From Sphingobacteriales bacterium (GTDB lineage Bacteria > Bacteroidota > Bacteroidia > Chitinophagales > UBA2359), in NCBI GenBank assembly GCA_016711285.1, contig JADJTG010000012.1, forward strand, positions 434,001 to 498,000: a stretch of 64,000 nt of DNA, written 5' to 3'. Below the pieces are notes generated by a model that was not told the origin of the DNA, ran no database searches, and saw nothing but the letters and a program-made list of their open reading frames with translations. Position numbers and translations under genes: made by a program. Below, in pieces: positions 54,487-63,956 of this stretch (the first letter of the stretch is position 1; each line of letters starts with the position of its first letter).

Positions 54487-55545
54487 TTACAATTTGGCGG
54501 CACGCAGCACACTTTCTATTTGGCGCACACGGTCGCGCTTTTTGAGGTTAGGTACAAACAAAAACGCATCTAATACCACAATGCGCTCGCCATCATCAAT
54601 TATATAATTAACAAAAGGACCGGCGGTGCTTTCGCGGGTCATTTCCCACTGTCCGCGAACTTCGAGTGCATTGCGCCCACTGATTTGGAGGGGGGTTACA
54701 AAAAAACGTTTGGTGGTATCGCTGCGCATATAAGAGCCTTCGGTTTCGCTTTTTACCAAACGCTTACCCAAAGTGTCGCGTACAGCTAAGGCTTGTTTGA
54801 GTGTAAAAGCAGCACCACTTTTTTTGGAAGCAGTATAAAGCAAATAATTATCTACTTCGCCGTTTGCCAGCTCGCGACGATACCACCCTGCATTGCCTTG
54901 CTCGGCAGCCGGCTGATAGCCTTTGGGAAGGTTGATATAAATGTTATATTTATTGCCGATGCGGTCTTGTTTTTCTTTATCCTCACCGCCCGAAATTTCC
55001 ACCGAAAGGGCTTTTTTATCTTCTACCACATTGAGCATAGCTACCACATCGCGATGATAGCGCAGCAGATTATTCAACAAACTGTCTTTCTGTTCGCCGT
55101 AAATGTAGATAATTTGCTGAGGGTCGGCGTATAAATTGCTTTTAATGGTCATAAAATCGCGGATAAGTGTATTGGGCGTATTTTTTATTGCCGCCGCTTG
55201 CTGTGACGCTTCATTTTTTTGGCTCAAATCCGCCACCCACAGTATGGAGTTCGCTTTTTTGTGTTGCTGCTCAAAGGTTTGAGGCGTTGCATAAATAATA
55301 TCAAAGGTGGGTTCGTGGAGCGTAAGCCCCTGAAAAGAAGCGTTCAATGCTGCGCGTATTGTTTTGCCGATGGTGTCGTTTTCCCATAAATCTTTTTCCA
55401 TTACCACCACTATTTCATTTACAGCATAGGCGGTTTTGATATGAGTGGCGGCAGAGGTGGTTTGTTGTTTAGGGGTGCTTTCTTTGCAGGCGTTTAAACT
55501 GATGCCTATCCCAAAAAGAACAATAAAGCAAAAAAGTGTGCGCAT
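54487..55545 (-). CDS. DUF4837 family lipoprotein
   Basis: About 352 residues from the ATG at 55545; the frame is open from 55569. The signal peptide ends in the lipobox (ISLNAC), so it is membrane anchored. A conserved DUF4837 arrangement follows: NEIVVVMEKDLWENDTIG, TFDIIYATP, and a C-terminal half with RNALEVRGQWEMTRESTAG and DDGERIVVLDAFLFVP. The family is Bacteroidota-specific and of unknown function. It is convergent with the BatD-like gene. Confidence 0.85.
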   Translation of the reverse strand: MRTLFCFIVLFGIGISLNACKESTPKQQTTSAATHIKTAYAVNEIVVVMEKDLWENDTIGKTIRAALNASFQGLTLHEPTFDIIYATPQTFEQQHKKANSILWVADLSQKNEASQQAAAIKNTPNTLIRDFMTIKSNLYADPQQIIYIYGEQKDSLLNNLLRYHRDVVAMLNVVEDKKALSVEISGGEDKEKQDRIGNKYNIYINLPKGYQPAAEQGNAGWYRRELANGEVDNYLLYTASKKSGAAFTLKQALAVRDTLGKRLVKSETEGSYMRSDTTKRFFVTPLQISGRNALEVRGQWEMTRESTAGPFVNYIIDDGERIVVLDAFLFVPNLKKRDRVRQIESVLRAAKL

Positions 55546-55643
55546 ATATAAAAAAAAATGAATAAACAAATTGAAGTGCGAAGTTACATTTAATTGCTTG
55601 TATTTGTAAGGCTATACCCCACGAATTACATTGATTTTTACAC

Positions 55644-55679
55644 AAAAAAACCTCCGACTATGCAAGTCGGAGGTTTTTT
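55644..55679 (-). terminator. Bidirectional Rho-independent terminator
   Basis: AAAACCTCCGACT pairs with AGTCGGAGGTTTT, with T runs on both sides. It serves the minus-strand peptide-binding protein gene ending at 55699. Confidence 0.88.
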
Positions 55680-55698
55680 GTACATAAAAAAGATAAAT

Positions 55699-57506
55699 TT
55701 ATAAAGCAGTTGCCGAAAATCCTTTGTTGAGCTGTAAGCCGCCGCCCCAATAACCCGGGTCGCGTGCGCCTTCGTGGATATTCGTGAAGCGTTTGTGGAT
55801 AATATTGCGCTGAGTGCCATTATACAAAAAGATATAAGGAACTTCATCGTGTAATATTTCCTGCATACGATAATAGAGCAATTTGCGTTTTGCGGGGTCT
55901 AATTCGCGGTTAATATCTTCAATGAGGCGGTCGCTTTCGGCATTACCAAAGCCTACATAATTGCTGCCGCCGTTTTGAGAGGTGGTATGAAAAATTTGTT
56001 TCATATCACTCGGGCGTGGGTCTTGCACCCAAGCACCATAAAACATATTGATTTTTCCTTTTTTCAAATTTTCCAAATATACGCTCCAATCCATCGGTAC
56101 TACTTCTATTTCTATCCCTACTTTGCGTGCTTCTTCTTTCAAAGCCAAACCCACTTTTTTACGAATGTCGTTGCCTTGATTGAAGTTGAATATCAATTTA
56201 AAATCGGTTGTTTTACCGTTGATTTTTTTATCTACAATACCATTTCCATCGCTATCTGTCCAGCCTGCTTCTGATAGCAATGTTTTAGCTTTTTGAGGGT
56301 CAAAGGCATAAGGCTGGATATTTTTATCATAATTCATAGTATCCAACGGGGAGATAGGTCCAATGGTGCGCGTTTGAAGATTATGCAAAATTTTTGCATT
56401 AATATTATCGGCATCTATCAAATGAGCCAAAGCCTGCCGCACTTTTTTATCTTGCAAAAGCGGCGATTTTGTATTCAAGCCGATGTAGGAATAGCTGATA
56501 AGTGGCGGGTTGGATTTTTGGAAGTTTTCACGCAATTTATCCGACTCATCAATTTTTACCCACTCGTCAGGGGGCAAAGCGTGAACAATATCCAATTTTT
56601 CACCTTTGGCGGTGGTGATTGCCGTTGGAAATTCATTGATGGTTTCAAACACTATGCGCTGAGGTCCTTTATCAAACATAAAACCATTGTTGCCACCTGC
56701 GAGTTTATCGCCCCACCAATTGGCTTTGCGCTCCAAAATAATGCGCTGGTTGGTGTTCCATTGCGAAAAGGCATAAGGACCGGAGCCGTTGATAAATCCT
56801 TTTTCGCGCGAGTATTTGGTATCGTTGTATTCTTTAGCAAATTCTTCTGCTTTGGTGCCGGCGGGCATTTTTCCGGCAGCAAAATCTTTCAGTTTAACAT
56901 CTTTCATCAAACTTTTGCGGTCGTATAAATGCTCTGGGATAATCCATATATCATTACCGGTAACGTGATCCCACAACATATAAGGCTCGTCCCAAATAAA
57001 AGAAAACTTCATCGGATTGCTTGGGTCGTACTGAAAATCAACCACATGCTCTATGTAGGGACGAAGCGTGGGGGCATCTACTTTTTTATTGAGTACCGCC
57101 ATAAAGCTAAACTCTACATCGCGTGGTGTAATGGGCTTTCCATCGTCCCAGGTCATGCCGTCACGAAGTTCATAATTAATTTTCATGGCGGGTTTTCCGT
57201 TGAGTTCTATATTTTCTACAGTAGGCAATGCCTTTGCCATCCAGGGCATCAGTTGCAAAGTAGTAAAATCAATTTCAAGGAGTTTCTGCATCATATAGCG
57301 TTTGATTTCAGAGCCTTGCGAATCACTGATATTCGTAGGGTGCAGTCCCTGCGCATCAGACAAGCTATGTATCACTACTTGGTCTTTGTATTCTTTGTTG
57401 CCGTCACCACCGCCGACATCGCTTTTGCAAGCAGAAAAAGAAATAAACATTTGCGCCAGCAAGCAAAATGTAACTGCCGACTTGGTGCATCTAAAATTTG
57501 TTTCAT
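55699..57506 (-). CDS. Oligopeptide/solute-binding lipoprotein (SBP family 5)
   Basis: A protein of about 600 residues from the DppA/OppA family, which delivers peptides or nickel-type ligands to an ABC importer. Motifs are VIHSLSDAQGLHP near the N-terminus, DGMTWDDGKPITPRDVEFSF, and LAHLIDADNINAKIL. The mature lipidated cysteine is in FSACKSD. The frame is open to 57582, but the best start is ATG 57506: adding one T to the four-T run at 57493-57496 would give MKQIFRCTKSAVTFCLLAQM, a perfect lipoprotein signal. As written the start is ambiguous. No permease or ATPase gene is adjacent. Confidence 0.85.
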
Positions 57507-57634
57507 GTAAAAAAGAAGAGGTTTGGTTGGTTGTATATATCGTAAAAAAAACGTTTGGAATAGAGTTTATTATATCATGCAAAGATTAAAAGTAGTACAA
57601 TATTTTAATAAAAACATACAAAAAAGGTTAAATA

Positions 57635-57670
57635 AAAAAAGCCTGACAGAAGAACTCCGTTAGGCTTTTA
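57635..57670 (-). terminator. Probable terminator of the porP/sprF gene
   Basis: AAAAGCCT pairs with AGGCTTTT around a larger loop and ends in T residues on the minus strand. Confidence 0.65.
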
Positions 57671-57706
57671 GAATTTTTTCCAAAACATTAAAATGACAAA
57701 TTATAA

Positions 57707-57865
57707 AAAATTACCTGTGAATTCATAGAATATAGAATATTAAATGAAGGTCACATAAATGATGATATAGTTTTTAAAAACGGTAAAAAAGTAGCTCTTA
57801 CTTTTGGTGCAATGCCTACTTTTTCAGAAAAAACAATAAATATTAAAAACGAGGACAAGACATAG
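57707..57865 (+). pseudogene. Possible gene fragment (about 50 codons)
   Basis: A stop-free frame with no ATG near its start reads ...CEFIEYRILNEGHINDDIVF then KNGKKVALTFGAMPTFSE, ending at TAG 57863-57865. Its composition looks more protein-like than expected for AT-rich spacer DNA, and it overlaps the end of the convergent porP/sprF gene. It could be the C-terminal end of a lost gene or chance. Confidence 0.25.
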
Positions 57866-58886
57866 GTGGGAAGCCGCGTCTGCCGCGAGGTTCGCACATG
57901 GCCTCATAAATCAGCGACAACTCAATACCGCCTTGTCCCAAAGTAGCAACTTTCAGGTCGGATATATTAATATCATACGACAAACCGAAACGGAAACTAT
58001 TGTATTCCAAACCTGCCAAAATAATAAAGGCATCTTTCACACGATAAGAACCGCCCAAATATACAGCAGAGCCACTGCTGCGGTCGCGGGAGTTACCGTC
58101 GAATCTGTAACCCAACAAAGCACCTATGTTCAACTCCTTTGCACCGGCTTGTGCCATATAAATAAAGTTAGGCGAAATACTGAAATTATCGGTTGGTAAG
58201 AAATTAGCACCGCCGTGTACTACCAAACGCGAATCCAATTTGTTGTCGGTATCGCCTAAAAATGATTCATTCGGCTTGGTGAGGTGAAACATCGCACCGC
58301 CAATATAGAAGCCGAAATTATCCATTGGCGCGCCCGAAAATATCATACCTGCTCTGAAATCGCCAAAGCTGATAGAAGGATTATCTACAGCTTCGCCATT
58401 CGGCTGATTGGGGTCAAAGCCTGTTCCGATAAATTGATTTTCAAAAGATATTTTAGAAAAATCCAAACTTTTGTGCATCAACCCGCCCTGTGCACCCACC
58501 GAGAGGCGGTAGTTGGCGCGTTTGTCAAATGCTTTGTGATAAGCCACCGATGCCATAAAAGTAGTGGTATTCAAAGAGCCATAGCCGGCGCGGTCGTTAT
58601 AAAACATAGCACCTACGCCGAGGTGGTCGGCGGTATTGCCGATTTGCCCGCGCAACAACACCATATCATACGAAGCGGATACTGTGGAGTAAGGAGCCAA
58701 ATCAGAATACTGATTGCGATAGTTGGCAGCACCGCGATAGCAGCCGTCCATCAAGCCCGTAAGTGCGGGATTGAGTGTAAGCGGCGATGCGTAGAACTGC
58801 GAGAAGTGAATATCTTGGGCAAAAACAGTAGCACCAGACAAAGCAATAGCCACAGTAGCTATTAAGGAACGTACATATTTTCTCAT
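57843..58886 (-). CDS. PorP/SprF family type IX secretion outer-membrane protein
   Basis: A 347-residue beta-barrel: signal peptide (ending VFAQD), then the family signature DIHFSQFYASPLTLNPALTG directly after cleavage, followed by GCYRGAANYRNQY. Tandem beta strands follow, and the C-terminal part includes FRFGLSYDINISDLKVAT. PorP/SprF proteins tether substrates at the surface in T9SS and gliding, and Bacteroidota encode several. Its C-terminus (CEPRGRRGFPPMSCPRF) is Cys/Pro-rich, as in many family members. It is probably monocistronic, with the terminator at 57635 downstream. Confidence 0.92.
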   Translation of the reverse strand: MRKYVRSLIATVAIALSGATVFAQDIHFSQFYASPLTLNPALTGLMDGCYRGAANYRNQYSDLAPYSTVSASYDMVLLRGQIGNTADHLGVGAMFYNDRAGYGSLNTTTFMASVAYHKAFDKRANYRLSVGAQGGLMHKSLDFSKISFENQFIGTGFDPNQPNGEAVDNPSISFGDFRAGMIFSGAPMDNFGFYIGGAMFHLTKPNESFLGDTDNKLDSRLVVHGGANFLPTDNFSISPNFIYMAQAGAKELNIGALLGYRFDGNSRDRSSGSAVYLGGSYRVKDAFIILAGLEYNSFRFGLSYDINISDLKVATLGQGGIELSLIYEAMCEPRGRRGFPPMSCPRF

Positions 58887-59076
58887 ATCAAAACAATAAA
58901 GTTAAAGTATTGCAAAAATTAGTATAGGGTGTATGACAATAGTTTATAGGGTACAATAATAACAACTTTTTTAATTAGTTGTATAATTAAGAAATTTTTT
59001 AACTTAAAAAACTAAAAAATAATGATTAAAAAGCCAATCTATGACATAAGAGGCTTCAAAAATAAAAGATGCTGCC

Positions 59077-60018
59077 TTACTTTTTAACAAAATGATATAT
59101 TTTTTTTAAAATATAGGGCAGATGATTGCGCCGATAAACGGAATAAGGGCAATTTTTTGCACCAAAACTTTCATAAAAACGCGCCACACCCGCCACTGCC
59201 GAGCCTTCAAAGTCTAAATAGTCGGCTTGTTGGGCATAATGCCGGATTACTGCATCTATTATCGCAAACATCGCTCCAATTTGTTTACCTTCCGGCGATA
59301 CGGCGGGCAACAAATTATAAACACGCTTGGGGTCGCGGGCAAAAAAGGCAGCAGCTACCACCTCTTTTTTTGTATTGCAGGCTTGCCATATTTCGCCTTT
59401 TTGGTGCTGTATGCAAGTATTGATAATTTGTTGAGCGAGTTGATAATAAGAGGCGGGCAGACGAAGGTCGGTGTTTTTGGCGGCATAAAACAAACGAACC
59501 GGCAGTTGGGCATCTTCATTTTTGCCGATGATGAGGTCGGCGGCAGCGGCTTTGCGCAGTTGCCGAATGGTATGTTTGGCATAGTGGCGGCGTATATTTT
59601 CGTAAGTATCTGCCAAATGCAGTTCGTAATTGGGCATCAGCTGAAAATATTTTCCGGCGTAAATAGAGGAATTTTTTATATTGGCATAATTAAAATGAGT
59701 GGTGAATAACCTAAAATCTTTGGGAATGGAAGCTACAAATAGCTCAATAAAAGTTGGTGTAAGCGGAACAGTAGAAAAAACGCCTAATTGCTGTGTAAAA
59801 TAAGGCTGAAATCCGGTGAGTAAGCCCCATTTTCGGGCAAAAGGCAAAGGCATCACCGCTTCGTAGTCGCCATATACTAAAGCATGCCAGCGTTGCTGTG
59901 TCACCACATCTAAATACCACGAATAACCGTAGAGCAAACTATTGGAGGCAGCACTGATGCAAGCGTCCCAGCGTTGTCGGTCTATATCGTTGTGGTGCAA
60001 ATAGCGAATAGTATTCAT
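59077..60018 (-). CDS. FemAB/GNAT-like acyltransferase
   Basis: About 313 residues from the ATG at 60018 (60027 is alternative). The fold resembles the BioF2-type/FemAB GNAT family: an N-terminal half with LPFARKWGLLTGFQPYF and ELHLADTYENIRRHYAKHTI, then a C-terminal GNAT-like half with VVAAAFFARD, LPAVSPEGKQIGAMFAIID and DFEGSAVAGVARFYESFGA. Such enzymes acylate amino groups on sugars, peptidoglycan or polymers. The acceptor is unknown. It has no signal peptide. Confidence 0.78.
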   Translation of the reverse strand: MNTIRYLHHNDIDRQRWDACISAASNSLLYGYSWYLDVVTQQRWHALVYGDYEAVMPLPFARKWGLLTGFQPYFTQQLGVFSTVPLTPTFIELFVASIPKDFRLFTTHFNYANIKNSSIYAGKYFQLMPNYELHLADTYENIRRHYAKHTIRQLRKAAAADLIIGKNEDAQLPVRLFYAAKNTDLRLPASYYQLAQQIINTCIQHQKGEIWQACNTKKEVVAAAFFARDPKRVYNLLPAVSPEGKQIGAMFAIIDAVIRHYAQQADYLDFEGSAVAGVARFYESFGAKNCPYSVYRRNHLPYILKKIYHFVKK

Positions 60019-60085
60019 TCCCTGCAAAAATGATGCGACTGCAAAGTTAGCAGAATTTCCCCACCGCTACATGCTTAATGGCAGC

Positions 60086-60529
60086 TTATCTGTCCGCCAC
60101 TTTTTGATACACCCTGCCGTCTATCGTAATCCGTTGATTTTTTTGGTCTATTGCCACCTGCTGCACAAAAAAATCGGGTATATCAATAGCCTGCTCTTGT
60201 TGTACTTTCATCTCCAAAGTGAGCAAACTCTCCACTTCGCGCACAATACTGTAAGTGCCGCGCACCAAAAACTCCGGCGGTGCACCGTGCATTTCAAATT
60301 CATTTTCGGTGAATAAATAAGTAAATTGCCACGCTTCGCCTTCGGGCGTAGTACCTTTCAGCTGCCAAGTACCCAGCAAATAGCGGCGATTGAAAATATG
60401 ATTGTGGCGATTGACGGAATTAAAATAATACACAGCCATTGCCACCAATGCCATCACATGCAACAAAATCAAAAAAGCTCCCAATACACGATTACTCACC
60501 CACCACAACAGTATTAAATGATACAACAT
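60086..60529 (-). CDS. Small membrane protein with a lipocalin-like domain
   Basis: A 147-residue protein. Residues 13-40 are a membrane helix (VLGAFLILLHVMALVAMAVY). Residues 50-147 form a beta-rich domain (LLGTWQLKGTTPEGEAWQF, NEFEMHGAPPEFLVRGTYSI), like small lipocalin-type or copper-response domains, that would lie on the periplasmic side. The family was not recognised. It lies upstream of the acyltransferase gene on the same strand, 68 bases apart, and may be cotranscribed. Confidence 0.65.
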   Translation of the reverse strand: MLYHLILLWWVSNRVLGAFLILLHVMALVAMAVYYFNSVNRHNHIFNRRYLLGTWQLKGTTPEGEAWQFTYLFTENEFEMHGAPPEFLVRGTYSIVREVESLLTLEMKVQQEQAIDIPDFFVQQVAIDQKNQRITIDGRVYQKVADR

Positions 60530-60792
60530 ATAAGGTTTCTTCTTTTAAAGCAAATAAAAACAAAGCACAAACATCATCACCCCGAATACCGACAGCAATA
60601 TATCTATGATGATAATCTAAAACAACAAGTAGCAAGCAAAATGGTTATTATCCTGTAAAAAAGCAGACAAAATGTGCCGCTTTGCCGTATTTTGTTGCAA
60701 ATTTGCACCAAAAGGGAATTATAAAACAGGCAACCCTGCATTTATATATAAATTCTACTTTGATATTTCTTGTTTTTACCGTTTTTTAATCA

Positions 60793-62049
60793 ATGAAAAA
60801 AATATTTCTTTTAATGAATATCATCGCTTTCAGCAGTGCCGTTGCACAGCCGGCATCTCATCTTTTTAAAGGATTTTTAGCTGCCAACGACTCGGTGGAA
60901 GTTCCTTTTTATTTTACATGGCAACGCTCCCTTGATGGCAGCACCGACCAAATTACGATACACAATGCCGAAGAGCGCATCAAAGCTCTGCAAGTACAAC
61001 GCTACGGCGATACGCTGTTGCGCTGGACAATGCCTGTGTTTAATTCTACGATAGAAGCCAACATAGAACAAAAAGAGGAGGGTTTTATGCCTTTGGTGCG
61101 TATGCAGGGCACTTTCCGCGACCCGCTCCGCAGTGCCGACTATGTGATTCCTTTTCGTGCAGTGGAGGTAATTGAAAACCTTGATAACGGCGGTATCGCC
61201 GCTGCCTTGGTGATGCCGCAGGTAGCCGGCAAATGGTCGGTTACTTTCAGCCCCGCCGACAGCACCCAAAGCAGCACCGCCATTGCCGAAATAAAACAAG
61301 ATACCATAGGAAAAAACATCAGCGGCACATTGCTCAGTGCCACCGGCGATTTCAGATATATGAGCGGCGAAATAAAACCCGACGGCTCTTTTTTTATGTC
61401 GTGCTTTGATGGCGCACACGTTTTTTTGTTGAAAGGAATGATGGAAAACGACCGCATCAAAGGCAATTTTTATTCGGGCAAACACTGGCAAGAACCCTTC
61501 GAAGGCATGCGAGACGAAACGGCTGCTCTGCCCGATGCCTACCATATCAGCTATGTCAAAGAAGCCGCTACGCCTTTGCAAATGAATTTGCCCGATGCTT
61601 TTACCGGAAAAATAACCACACTCAACGATGCGCCTTTTGCCGGAAAACCTGTTGTTATTCAAATCTCCGGCACTTGGTGTCCGAATTGTATGGACGAAAC
61701 CGCCCTGCTCGCCCAGCTATATCCCGAATACGCCGACAATGTGGAGTTTTGCGCGGTATTTTTCGAACGCCCCGATGATATGGAGGTGGTGCGCCGGCAG
61801 TTAGCCAGCTATCAAAGTTATTTTCATATACAATATCCCGTTTTGTATGGCGGCAAAGCAGGCAGAAAGTACGCCAACGAAGCATTTCCGCAGCTCAACG
61901 AAATAGCCTCTTTTCCTACCACTATTTTCTTGGACAAAAATCATCAGGTATATAAAATACACAGTGGTTTTAGTGGACCTGCTACTTCGGCGTATAATGA
62001 TTTGGTGATAGATTTTCGGCAGCTTTTGGAAGAAATTGGCAATCGTTAA
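60793..62049 (+). CDS. TlpA-family thioredoxin-like protein
   Basis: A 418-residue exported protein with a signal peptide (ending AVAQP). Residues 20-250 are a beta-rich domain found before redoxins in Bacteroidota (often DUF4369-like). Residues about 270-418 are a thioredoxin-fold domain with CxxC at 296-299 (SGTWCPNCMDE) and the cis-Pro segment SFPTTIFLDKNHQVY. It probably reduces disulphides or delivers electrons in the periplasm. It is 36 bases upstream of dapF and likely cotranscribed with it. Confidence 0.88.
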   Translation: MKKIFLLMNIIAFSSAVAQPASHLFKGFLAANDSVEVPFYFTWQRSLDGSTDQITIHNAEERIKALQVQRYGDTLLRWTMPVFNSTIEANIEQKEEGFMPLVRMQGTFRDPLRSADYVIPFRAVEVIENLDNGGIAAALVMPQVAGKWSVTFSPADSTQSSTAIAEIKQDTIGKNISGTLLSATGDFRYMSGEIKPDGSFFMSCFDGAHVFLLKGMMENDRIKGNFYSGKHWQEPFEGMRDETAALPDAYHISYVKEAATPLQMNLPDAFTGKITTLNDAPFAGKPVVIQISGTWCPNCMDETALLAQLYPEYADNVEFCAVFFERPDDMEVVRRQLASYQSYFHIQYPVLYGGKAGRKYANEAFPQLNEIASFPTTIFLDKNHQVYKIHSGFSGPATSAYNDLVIDFRQLLEEIGNR

Positions 62050-62085
62050 TATTTTTTCTCTATGTGATTTTTTTTAAAAAAAATA

Positions 62086-62871
62086 ATGCTGCAACATTTT
62101 TATAAATATCAGGGAGCGGGAAACGATTTTGTAATGATAGACAATCGTTTGCAAACGCTGCTGCCCGACAAAACCCGCTTTGCGCGTTGGTGTCACCGCC
62201 GTTTTGGAGTAGGTGCTGATGGGGTTATTTTGCTCCAGCAGCACCCCGACTACGATTTTGAAATGCGTTATTTCAACGCTGACGGCGGAGAAGGCTCTAT
62301 GTGTGGCAACGGCGGGCGTTGTGCGATTGCATTTGCGCAGCATTTGGGTATTATACAGCAAAAAACCATTTTTTTGGCAACAGACGGCACACACGAAGGC
62401 GAGTTTTCGGAGCATATTATTTCGCTCAAAATGAACAAGGTGCAACAATGGCAAAAGCGGCAAAACAGCGATTTTGTATTGGATACCGGCTCGCCGCATT
62501 ATGTGCGTTTTGTAGAAAATGCAGCCGCTATTGATGCCTTTGCTTTGGGAAAATCTATTCGCTACTCGCCCGAATTTGAACAAAAAGGTATTAATGTAAA
62601 TTTTGTACAACAAACAGCTACTTGCACGCTGCAAGTGCGCACCTACGAGCGTGGCGTGGAAGACGAAACTTTTGCCTGCGGTACAGGTGTTACAGCAGCA
62701 GCGATTACATCGGCACTTTTGCAACAACTTCCAGAAGGCAACCACACTTTTGATTGCCACACACAGGGCGGTTTGCTAAAAGTGTCGTTTGTGTATGCAG
62801 ATGATGCCTTTTCGGAGATATGGCTGCAAGGCGGTGCAGAGCGCGTATTTGAAGGAACTATTTTCGGGTAA
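62086..62871 (+). CDS. dapF: Diaminopimelate epimerase
   Basis: A 261-residue enzyme that interconverts LL- and meso-diaminopimelate, needed for peptidoglycan and lysine. Both catalytic cysteines are present: Cys73 in FNADGGEGSMCGNGGRC and Cys198 in EDETFACGTGVTAAA. The N-terminus YQGAGNDFVMIDNR binds substrate. Length is slightly short but complete. It is the second gene after the redoxin gene. Confidence 0.95.
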   Translation: MLQHFYKYQGAGNDFVMIDNRLQTLLPDKTRFARWCHRRFGVGADGVILLQQHPDYDFEMRYFNADGGEGSMCGNGGRCAIAFAQHLGIIQQKTIFLATDGTHEGEFSEHIISLKMNKVQQWQKRQNSDFVLDTGSPHYVRFVENAAAIDAFALGKSIRYSPEFEQKGINVNFVQQTATCTLQVRTYERGVEDETFACGTGVTAAAITSALLQQLPEGNHTFDCHTQGGLLKVSFVYADDAFSEIWLQGGAERVFEGTIFG

Positions 62872-62891
62872 TGAATTATCAAAAATCATTG

Positions 62892-63956
62892 TTATTCATA
62901 TTTTTTTCGCACTACATAATGCTCCACATCTACGGTGAGCTGATTAACAAAAAAGTGCATTAAAAAATCTTCGTATTCCTGTTTATAAAATTGTTGCCAA
63001 GCCACTACATATTGTGTGTCGCCAAAACTAAACAACCAGTGATTATAGGCATGAAACAAACTTTTGTTGTGGAGGCGTTGTTGCCATTCATAAAGCGACA
63101 TCGGGATTTTAGGGGCATATTGCAAGGTCCATTTTTCCAAAAAAGCAATACGAAATAAACTCAAGGAATTCATATAGCTGCCTTCGGGTACTAAGCCGCT
63201 GTCTTTTTTAAAATTTATTTTTCCTTCGCTGCGCAATTGATCTATGAGATTACCGAAAGCTATTTCAAAATTATTGTATTGTGTATCATTGAACGATACG
63301 GCGGGTTCTACCGGCTCATCATTTCGCAAATAAGCGATATAAGTTTGATACAGCAAAGCACTGATTTCCTGAAAACGCTCGGTGGATTTTTCTAAATTTA
63401 AAAAAAATTCGCCGTATATCAAAGCCCAAAATTTGGCATCGGAGTCGGCGTAGAGTTTGGTGAGGAAATAATAAGTGTCGGGATAATACGGCTGTGCAAC
63501 GATTCCCTCTTCCCACACATCGCGGGCTTGGTTGAAATTGTTGCGCAGATACTCCACCAATCCCAAATCCAAATACAGCTTTCCTTCGTGCGGAAAACGG
63601 CGTATGGCTTTGCGAAAAGTATTGACCGCCATTTGATAATCTTCGTTGAGGTCGTAGCTGTTACCTAAGAGTCGGTAATAATCTATGTTCGAAGAATCTT
63701 TGAGCATCAGCAGCCGCAGTGTAGCGATGGCTTCAGGGTAGTTTTTGAGGCGATATTGACATTCGGCTACTTTATATTTATAATTCCAATTAAAAGGGTT
63801 TGCTTCGGAGATGATGGTATATTCGTGTAGTGCTTCCTGATAGCGTTGTTCGTCCATCAGTGCTTTGGCACTTTCGGCGGTTTGAGCCTTTATGATATGA
63901 TAATTGCCAAAAAGCAAGAGCAGCAGCAAGCAAATACAAATATTTTTTATCATCAT
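62892..63956 (-). CDS. TPR-repeat secreted protein
   Basis: A 354-residue protein with a signal peptide (1-24, ending IKAQ). Residues 28-220 contain about five tetratricopeptide repeats (EALHEYTIISEANPFNWNYK, QMAVNTFRKAIRRFPHEGKL, YLRNNFNQARDVWEEGI). The C-terminal 120 residues are helical without a recognised domain. Periplasmic TPR proteins act as scaffolds; a partner is not evident. It is convergent with dapF and its upstream region leaves the window. Confidence 0.8.
   Translation of the reverse strand: MMIKNICICLLLLLLFGNYHIIKAQTAESAKALMDEQRYQEALHEYTIISEANPFNWNYKYKVAECQYRLKNYPEAIATLRLLMLKDSSNIDYYRLLGNSYDLNEDYQMAVNTFRKAIRRFPHEGKLYLDLGLVEYLRNNFNQARDVWEEGIVAQPYYPDTYYFLTKLYADSDAKFWALIYGEFFLNLEKSTERFQEISALLYQTYIAYLRNDEPVEPAVSFNDTQYNNFEIAFGNLIDQLRSEGKINFKKDSGLVPEGSYMNSLSLFRIAFLEKWTLQYAPKIPMSLYEWQQRLHNKSLFHAYNHWLFSFGDTQYVVAWQQFYKQEYEDFLMHFFVNQLTVDVEHYVVRKKYE

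Noticed and set aside
53525..55545. A MoxR/Bat aerotolerance operon
   Set aside because: Only a BatD/DUF4381-like protein is present; no MoxR ATPase or VWA-domain gene is nearby.
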